DNA of 5,625 bases from Streptosporangiaceae bacterium. GTDB taxonomy: Bacteria; Actinomycetota; Actinomycetes; Streptosporangiales; Streptosporangiaceae. Shown one piece after another: positions 1 through 4,235 of the stretch. The stretch covers positions 1 to 5,625 of the forward strand of contig JAICWX010000461.1 of NCBI GenBank assembly GCA_025934635.1, given 5' to 3'. Each line of letters opens with the position of its first letter. Positions within the stretch are counted from its first letter, which is position 1. The notes beneath the pieces were generated by a model. That model made no database searches and was not told the origin of the DNA. It saw only the letters and a list, made by a program, of their open reading frames with translations. A program made the position numbers and the translations under genes.

Positions 1-672
1 AACGTCAACATCAAGATCCTGCTGTTCAACAACCGGATCTACGGGCTGACCAAGGGCCAGTACTCGCCCACCTCCGAGCGGGGCAAGGTCACCAAGTCGA
101 CCCCGTTCGGCTCGCTGGACCACCCGTTCAACCCGGTGTCGCTGGCGCTCGGCGCGGACGCGAGCTTCGTGGCCCGCACCATCGACTCCGACCGCAGGCA
201 CCTGACCTCGGTGCTGCGCGCAGCGGCCGACCACCAGGGCTCCGCGTTCATCGAGATCTACCAGAACTGCCCCATCTTCAACGACGACGCGTTCGCCCCG
301 CTCAAGGAGGCCAGCGCGACCGGCCAGCGGCTGATCAAGCTGGAGCACGGGGAGCCGATCCGGTTCGCGGGCGACACCCGCGGCCTGCGGTTCGGCCCGT
401 TCGGCCAGCTCGAGGCGGTCGAGGTGAGCGCGGCCGACGAGGGCACGCTGATCACCCACGATGCGCACCGCGCCGACCCGTCCTACGCGTTCGCGCTCTC
501 CCGGCTGGACACGTCGGACTTCCGGCACACCCCGATCGGTGTCTTCCGGCAGGTGGAACAGCCGAGCTACGACCAGCTGATGGCGGAGCAGATCGAGGTC
601 GCGCGGCAGCGCAGCGGCCCCGGTGACCTCGCCGCCCTGCTGGCGGGCAACGACACCTGGGAAGTCAACTAG
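1..672 (+). CDS. korB: 2-oxoglutarate:ferredoxin oxidoreductase subunit beta, C-terminal part (5' end outside window)
   Basis: The reading frame is open from base 1 to the TAG at 670-672, giving the last 223 residues of the protein. Family members are usually about 340-360 residues, so roughly the first third is missing. The visible part begins NVNIKILLFNNRIYGLTKGQ; NNxIYGLTKGQ is the second half of the thiamine-diphosphate/Mg binding region of 2-oxoacid:ferredoxin oxidoreductase beta subunits, followed by YSPTS. Further on, SAFIEIYQNCPIFNDDAF is the characteristic KorB segment ending the TPP-binding domain, and the C-terminal domain carries the usual HDAH and SRLD stretches. With KorA it converts 2-oxoglutarate plus CoA to succinyl-CoA and CO2, reducing ferredoxin in the cytoplasm. 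The GDG motif and 4Fe-4S cysteines expected upstream cannot be checked. The Met at 136 is internal, not the start. korA is expected just upstream. The gene runs convergently towards the tetR gene. Confidence 0.95.
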   Translation, partial: NVNIKILLFNNRIYGLTKGQYSPTSERGKVTKSTPFGSLDHPFNPVSLALGADASFVARTIDSDRRHLTSVLRAAADHQGSAFIEIYQNCPIFNDDAFAPLKEASATGQRLIKLEHGEPIRFAGDTRGLRFGPFGQLEAVEVSAADEGTLITHDAHRADPSYAFALSRLDTSDFRHTPIGVFRQVEQPSYDQLMAEQIEVARQRSGPGDLAALLAGNDTWEVN

Positions 673-686
673 GACCGGTCAGCCGG

Positions 687-703
687 GCCCTGCTGGCTAG
701 GGC
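687..703. terminator. Weak hairpin between convergent korB and tetR
   Basis: GCCCT and AGGGC form a 5-bp perfect stem around a 7-base loop, extendable by one G-T pair. It lies 14 bp after the korB stop and overlaps the stop codon of the convergent regulator. Its position between two converging genes fits a shared terminator, but there is no T-tract on either side and the stem is short, so termination is only a possibility. Confidence 0.2.
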
Positions 704-1308
704 TGGCCGACGCCGAGCCGCTGGCGCACGATCTGGCGGGCCAGGTCGAGCACGGCCGGGTCCTTGTGCTGGACGAAGTTCATGTCGGTGGCCAGCATGA
801 TGCCGTTCAGCTCGAACGCCAGCCGGCCGGGGTCCTCGCCCGCCGGCAGCTCGTTCCTGGCCACGGCGGCGGCCGCGAAGCCGCGGATCAGCTCGCCGAA
901 CTGGGCTTGCAGCGCGGCGATCAGGTCATTGACCGGCCCGGCCGGGGCCCCCATCTCCAGCGCGGCGCTAGCCATGAAGCAGCCGCCGGGGCAGCGATGC
1001 CGCTCCAGGTGCCCGAAGAACGTCTCGCACACCAGGGCCAGCTGGCCGAGTCCGGACGGCGCCGCCCGGGCGGGCTGCACCACTTCCTCGTCGAAGATCC
1101 GTCCCGCCTCGGTCATCACGGCCAGCTGAAGCTGCTGCCTGGACCGGGACCCCGTGCGGCCGTCCCAGCCCCGGCCGAGGGCCATGGCCAGGGCGCCGGC
1201 GGACGGGCCGTTGCGGCCATCGGCGCCGACCAGCGCGGCGGCAGCGGTGAGGATCGCGCTGCGGTTCTGCGGCCCGGCTCCTGGCAGCCATACTTCGGTC
1301 ATCGTCAT
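697..1308 (-). CDS. TetR-family transcriptional regulator with abnormal recognition helix
   Basis: A protein of 203 residues starting at ATG 1308 (or 201 from ATG 1302), within the normal TetR size range. The frame stays open upstream to 1509, but that extension is antisense to a LuxR remnant and resembles no regulator, so I reject it. Numbering from 1302, residues 14-44 match TetR helices 1 and 2 (RSAILTAAAALVGADG, then GALAMALGR). Residues 57 onward match the C-terminal ligand-binding domain of a common actinobacterial TetR subgroup: LQLAVMTEA, FDEEVVQPARAAP, PGGCF, the GPV segment, and LAFELNGIMLA. The DNA-recognition helix between them, normally like SKxGLFAHFGS, reads GWDGRTGSRS, so DNA binding may be altered or lost. 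Target and ligand are unknown. No clear Shine-Dalgarno sequence precedes either ATG. It may be a decaying gene; the rest of the frame is intact. Confidence 0.8.
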   Translation of the reverse strand: MTMTEVWLPGAGPQNRSAILTAAAALVGADGRNGPSAGALAMALGRGWDGRTGSRSRQQLQLAVMTEAGRIFDEEVVQPARAAPSGLGQLALVCETFFGHLERHRCPGGCFMASAALEMGAPAGPVNDLIAALQAQFGELIRGFAAAAVARNELPAGEDPGRLAFELNGIMLATDMNFVQHKDPAVLDLARQIVRQRLGVGQP

Positions 1309-1310
1309 GG

Positions 1311-1316
1311 AACCTA
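1311..1316 (-). promoter_or_regulatory. Candidate -10 hexamer for the tetR gene (possible leaderless transcript)
   Basis: On the minus strand TAGGTT fits the actinobacterial -10 pattern TANNNT and is preceded by TGC. It ends 8 bases before ATG 1302 and 2 bases before ATG 1308, so transcription would start at or near the second ATG, giving a leaderless mRNA. That would agree with the missing ribosome binding site. No good -35 box lies 16-19 bp upstream. Confidence 0.3.
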
Positions 1317-1354
1317 GCACGAGTACCGCATCGGGCCAGGTCGCATGGTGGCAC

Positions 1355-1455
1355 AAAACCGTCCGCATGACGTCTCGGCGGTGCTCGCCAAGCTCGGCGC
1401 GCCGAACCGCAACGCCGCTGCCGCCCCGGCCGCCAAGCTCGGCCTGGTCCCCTAG
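1355..1455 (+). pseudogene. Remnant of a LuxR-type HTH regulator C-terminus
   Basis: In the plus frame ending at TAG 1453-1455 the sequence reads HDVSAVLAKLGAPNRNAA and ends AAKLGLVP. This closely resembles the last helices of LuxR/GerE-type DNA-binding domains, which commonly read KTVDHHVSAVLAKLG followed by R-x-x-A repeats and GLV near the C-terminus. Just upstream, at 1355-1363, codons for KTV lie in another frame; losing a single base between them and HDVSAVL would explain the shift. Further upstream the similarity stops, so the N-terminal part of the protein is absent. An ATG at 1345 opens a 36-codon frame (1345-1455), but there is no ribosome binding site, so expression as a peptide is unlikely. 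The fragment keeps high GC at third positions and has no internal stop, which suggests a fairly recent truncation. It lies in the gap between the divergently oriented remnant's neighbours on the minus strand. Confidence 0.6.
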
Positions 1456-1460
1456 CGGGC

Positions 1461-1496
1461 TCAGCCGGTGCGCTGCGCTCAGCCGGTACGCTGCTC
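1461..1496. repeat. Tandem 18-bp duplication at the end of the polyprenyl synthase gene
   Basis: Two adjacent 18-base units, 1461-1478 and 1479-1496, match at 16 of 18 positions. On the minus strand the units encode EQRTG-stop and AQRTG-stop in the same frame, so the last five codons and the stop of the synthase gene are duplicated immediately downstream. The functional stop is at 1479-1481; the second in-frame stop is at 1461-1463. Replication slippage is the simplest origin. Confidence 0.85.
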
Positions 1497-2537
1497 CACG
1501 AAGTCGCACATGGCCAGGAAGGCGGCCCGGGCCGGGCCGTCCGGGAGCGTCTTGATCGAGGTCCGGGCCTCGTGCACCCAGTTCAGCACGTCCGCCCGGG
1601 ACTCCTTCAAGGCGTGGTGCCCGCGCAGCAGGGTCAGCGCCTCGGTCACCAGGGCCTCGTCGGCCAGGTCCGCGTCCTCGAGCAGCCAGCGCAGCCGCGC
1701 GTCCGCCGCCGACTGACCCGTCCCGGCCTGTGCTGCTGCCTCAGAGTTGAGGGAGCGCAGCGCGTAGAGCACCGGCAGCGTGCGGACGCCCTGGCGCAGG
1801 TCGGTGCCGGGGGTCTTGCCCGACTGGGCCGTGTCGCTGGCGATGTCGATCACGTCGTCGGAGAGCTGCCAGGCCACGCCGAGCTTCTCGCAGGCCGCGG
1901 CGATCTGGTCGGCGACCCCCTCCGGGGCGCCGGAGAACAGCGCGCCGAACTGGCCGGACGTGGCGATCAGCGAGCCGGTCTTCTCCGTGATCACGTGCAT
2001 GTAGTGGTCGAGCGGATCCTGGCCGGGTCGCGGGCCGATGGTCTCGGACGTCTGCCCGGTGACCAGCCGGCTGAACGTCTCGGCCTGGATCCGGACGGCT
2101 TCCGGGCCGAGCCGGGCCAGGATCTGGGAGGCCTGGGCGAACAGGAAGTCGCCGGTGAGGATGGCCACCGAGTTGTCCCACCGGGAGTTGGCCGACGGGT
2201 GACCCCGGCGCACCAGGGCCTCGTCCATCACGTCGTCGTGAAACAGCGTGGCCAGGTGGGTCAGCTCGATCGCGACCGCGGCCTGGGTGACCCGGGGATC
2301 GTCCGGGTCGCCGAACTGCGCGCCCAGCAGCACGAGCAGCGCCCGGAACCGCTTGCCGCCGGCCACGATGAGATGCCGGGACGCCTCGGTCAGCAGTTCG
2401 TCGTCGGGGTGGGCGGTCGCGGCCAGCGATTCCTCGACCCTGGCCAGGCCGTCCCGCACCGCCGCTTCGAGGGCCGCGTCCGGGAAATCCACGGGAACTG
2501 CGCTGATCAATTGCTCTCCACCGTCATCGGCTCGCAC
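1479..2537 (-). CDS. Long-chain (E)-polyprenyl diphosphate synthase, probably for menaquinone side chain
   Basis: A soluble all-helical prenyltransferase of 352 residues that would condense isopentenyl diphosphate onto allylic diphosphates. Motifs are complete: GGKRFR at 60-65, the first aspartate-rich motif DDVMD at 101-105 followed by RRGHP, GDFLFAQAS at 129-137, EKTGSL at 185-190, and the second aspartate-rich motif QLSDDVIDI at 225-232 with the downstream GKTPGTDLRQG. The residue five before the first motif is alanine (A96), a small residue that in this family leaves room for long products, so a C35-C50 tail is inferred. The start is uncertain: GTG 2537 has GAGG five bases upstream, while TTG 2510 has a better GGAGAG at 2514-2519 and still precedes the conserved region. 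The gene follows nuoN in the same direction after 114 bp, which links quinone supply to complex I. A duplicated gene end follows the stop. Exact chain length cannot be read from sequence. Confidence 0.92.
   Translation of the reverse strand: MRADDGGEQLISAVPVDFPDAALEAAVRDGLARVEESLAATAHPDDELLTEASRHLIVAGGKRFRALLVLLGAQFGDPDDPRVTQAAVAIELTHLATLFHDDVMDEALVRRGHPSANSRWDNSVAILTGDFLFAQASQILARLGPEAVRIQAETFSRLVTGQTSETIGPRPGQDPLDHYMHVITEKTGSLIATSGQFGALFSGAPEGVADQIAAACEKLGVAWQLSDDVIDIASDTAQSGKTPGTDLRQGVRTLPVLYALRSLNSEAAAQAGTGQSAADARLRWLLEDADLADEALVTEALTLLRGHHALKESRADVLNWVHEARTSIKTLPDGPARAAFLAMCDFVEQRTG
2514..2519 (-). promoter_or_regulatory. Ribosome binding site supporting an alternative TTG start at 2510
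   Basis: GGAGAG on the minus strand is followed after three bases by an in-frame TTG (2508-2510), so the GGAG core is five bases from the codon. The competing GTG at 2537 has GAGG at 2543-2546, also five bases away. Using TTG would shorten the polyprenyl synthase by nine residues without touching a conserved motif. Confidence 0.4.
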
Positions 2538-2543
2538 GAACGC

Positions 2544-2557
2544 CTCGAATTTTCGAG
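2544..2557. promoter_or_regulatory. Perfect inverted repeat, possible operator ahead of the polyprenyl synthase
   Basis: CTCGAA-TT-TTCGAG is a perfect 6-bp inverted repeat with a 2-base centre, seven bases upstream of GTG 2537. It is an AT-rich island in very GC-rich DNA, overlaps the GAGG ribosome binding site and sits where the weak promoter candidate (2554-2581) would place its -10 and start point. A dimeric repressor site is inferred. It differs from the actinobacterial LexA box, which carries CGAAC and GTTCG half-sites. Confidence 0.4.
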
Positions 2558-2581
2558 TATGCCCGTTCTGCGTTCTGCCAA
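2554..2581 (-). promoter_or_regulatory. Weak candidate promoter for the polyprenyl synthase gene
   Basis: On the minus strand TTGGCA (2576-2581) and TACTCG (2554-2559) are separated by 16 bp. The -35 is a fair match to TTGACA; the -10 is poor because it lacks the final T. Transcription would begin near 2546, inside the inverted repeat at 2544-2557, leaving a leader long enough for the TTG 2510 start. The gene may equally be read through from nuoN. Confidence 0.2.
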
Positions 2582-2625
2582 CCAGGCTAGCCGAGGCCGG
2601 CGACCCCCCTGGAATCCCCGGTACG

Positions 2626-2638
2626 GCGCACGGTGCGC
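2626..2638. repeat. Perfect 13-bp palindrome in the nuoN-synthase gap
   Basis: GCGCAC-G-GTGCGC has 6-bp perfect arms around one base, 14 bases after the nuoN stop. As RNA it could only form a 5-bp stem with a 3-base loop and there is no T-tract, so a terminator is doubtful. It could be a protein-binding site, or chance in DNA this rich in GC. Confidence 0.35.
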
Positions 2639-2651
2639 GCGGGCTGGCAAG

Positions 2652-4235
2652 CTAGCCGACGAACAGCTGATTAGCGGCATGGCTGGCCAGACTCAGAACC
2701 GGTTGCGGGACGATGCCGAGCACCAGGGTCGCCACCACGCCGAGCCCGACCGCGGTGCCGGTGAAGACGCTCGGCACCACGACGACGGGGCCGTCGGGGA
2801 TCGGGTCGCTGAAGAACATCAGCACGATCACCCGGACGTAGAAGAACGCCGCAATCGCGCTGCTCAGCACGCCGACGATGACCAGGGCGGTCGCACCCGA
2901 GGCGATCGCCGCCTGGAAGACGGCGAACTTCCCGGTGAACCCGCTGGTCAGCGGGATGCCCGCGAAGGCCAGCAGGAACAGCGCGAAGATGCCCGCCACC
3001 AGCGGCGACCGGCGGCCGAGACCCGCCCACCGGGACAGGTGCCCGGCCTCCCCGCCCGGGTCCCGGACCAGGGTGATCACCGCGAACGCACCTACCGTGG
3101 TGAAGCCGTAGGAGGCCAGGTAGAACAGGCTGCTCGACAGCCCCGCGACGCTGGTCGCGATGACCGCGGTCAGCACGAACCCGGCGTGCGCGATCGAGGA
3201 GTAGGCCAGCAGCCGCTTCACGTCGGTCTGGGTGATGGCAATCACAGCGCCGGCCACCATGGTGAGGATGGCGACCACCCACATGGCCGGGCGCCAGTCC
3301 CAGCTCAGGTTGCCGAACGCCACGTAGAAGACGCGCAGCAGCGCGCCGAAGCCCGACACCACCGTGCACGACGCCATCAGCGCGGTCACCGGCGTCGGGG
3401 CGCCCTGGTAGACGTCGGGCTTCCAGCCCTGGAAGGGCACCGCGCCGATCTTGAACAGCAGCCCGATGCCGGTCAGCGCGATGCCGGCGAACAGCAGGGT
3501 CGCGTTGGTGGTGTTGGTGCCGGCCGCCGAGGCGATCGCGGAGAGCCGCACCGAGCCGGAGAAGCCGTACAGCATCGCGACGCCGAACAGGAAGAAGGCC
3601 GAGGAGAACGCGCCCAGCAGGAAGTACTTCATGGCCGCCTCGTGCGAGAGCAGCCGACGCCGCCGGGCCAGGCCGCACAGCAGGTACAGCGGCAGCGAGA
3701 GCACCTCGAGCGCGACGAACATGGTCAGCAGGTCGTTGGAGGCCGGGAAGAGCATCATCCCGCCGACCGCGAACAGCGTCAGCGGGAAGATCTCGGTGTG
3801 CAGGAACCCGGCCGCCAGGCTCTCGCTCTCTTCCGGGCTGCCCGGCGTGGCCGCCGCCTGCGCGGCGAACGGGCTGTTGCTGGTGTCGCCGATGAGCAGG
3901 ACGCTGACGAACGCGAGGACGACCACGGTGCCCTGGATGAACAGCGTGGGCCGGTCGACCGCGACGGCGCCCATGGCGGCGACGTGGCCCGGGCTGCCCT
4001 TGGCGTAGATGCTGTCCGTGGCGGCCACCACGATCGTCAGGATGAACGCGGCGGCCAGCGAGCCGAGCGCGAGCACCATGTGCACGGCGCGGCGTACCTG
4101 ACGCGGCGCGAACGCCTCGACCAGGACGCCGACGACCGCCGCGCCGAAGACGATGAGCATCGGCGCGAGCTGCCCATACTCGATGCTCGGGGCGGCGATG
4201 CTACCCGCAGGCGCGGCGGCTAGGACCCCGGTCAC
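2652..4235 (-). CDS. nuoN: NADH-quinone oxidoreductase subunit N
   Basis: A 527-residue multi-pass membrane protein, one of the three antiporter-like proton-pumping subunits of respiratory complex I, here expected to reduce menaquinone. It has about 14 hydrophobic helices. Recognisable features are IEYGQLAP near the N-terminus, ALEVLSLPLYLL with the TM5 glutamate (E177), HEAAMKYFLLGAFSSA with K203, FKIGAVPF with the TM7 lysine K262, PDVYQGAPTPV at 273-283, the ITQTDVKRLLAYSSIAHAGF stretch at 334-353, and GIPLTSGFTGKF with the TM12 lysine K436. Two departures from the family stand out: valine (V292) replaces the usual TM8 lysine, and the segment after TM7 reads PFQGWKPDV instead of PFHxWTPDV. 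The start is GTG 4235, which overlaps the nuoM stop by 4 bp (GTGA), with GAAGGGA at 4244-4250 as ribosome binding site; translation is therefore probably coupled to nuoM. Confidence 0.97.
   Translation of the reverse strand: MTGVLAAAPAGSIAAPSIEYGQLAPMLIVFGAAVVGVLVEAFAPRQVRRAVHMVLALGSLAAAFILTIVVAATDSIYAKGSPGHVAAMGAVAVDRPTLFIQGTVVVLAFVSVLLIGDTSNSPFAAQAAATPGSPEESESLAAGFLHTEIFPLTLFAVGGMMLFPASNDLLTMFVALEVLSLPLYLLCGLARRRRLLSHEAAMKYFLLGAFSSAFFLFGVAMLYGFSGSVRLSAIASAAGTNTTNATLLFAGIALTGIGLLFKIGAVPFQGWKPDVYQGAPTPVTALMASCTVVSGFGALLRVFYVAFGNLSWDWRPAMWVVAILTMVAGAVIAITQTDVKRLLAYSSIAHAGFVLTAVIATSVAGLSSSLFYLASYGFTTVGAFAVITLVRDPGGEAGHLSRWAGLGRRSPLVAGIFALFLLAFAGIPLTSGFTGKFAVFQAAIASGATALVIVGVLSSAIAAFFYVRVIVLMFFSDPIPDGPVVVVPSVFTGTAVGLGVVATLVLGIVPQPVLSLASHAANQLFVG

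Noticed and set aside
136..672. korB as a short gene starting at ATG-like codon 136
   Set aside because: The frame is open to base 1 and the upstream codons encode the conserved NNRIYGLTKGQ motif, so 136 is internal.
1309..1509. N-terminal extension of the TetR frame to 1509
   Set aside because: It covers the LuxR remnant in antisense, overlaps the end of the synthase gene, and shows no TetR-like sequence before the ATGs at 1308 and 1302.
2564..2577. Tandem CGTTCTG x2 in the nuoN-synthase gap
   Set aside because: Only two 7-base units; too short to assign a function, though it lies close to the candidate promoter.
2642..2657. Hairpin GGCTGG-CAAG-CTAGCC at the nuoN stop as a terminator
   Set aside because: Six-pair stem with a G-T pair, overlaps the stop codon, and has no T-tract.
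2585..2659. GCTAGCCGA occurs twice (2586-2594 and 2651-2659)
   Set aside because: A 9-bp direct repeat, one copy over the nuoN stop codon, with no further homology. Probably chance.
1572..4223. Very long plus-strand open frame (883 codons) antisense to the synthase and nuoN
   Set aside because: The translation is a low-complexity run rich in Arg, Gly, Asp, Glu, Gln and His, as expected from the antisense of GC-rich genes. The opposite strand carries clear conserved motifs.
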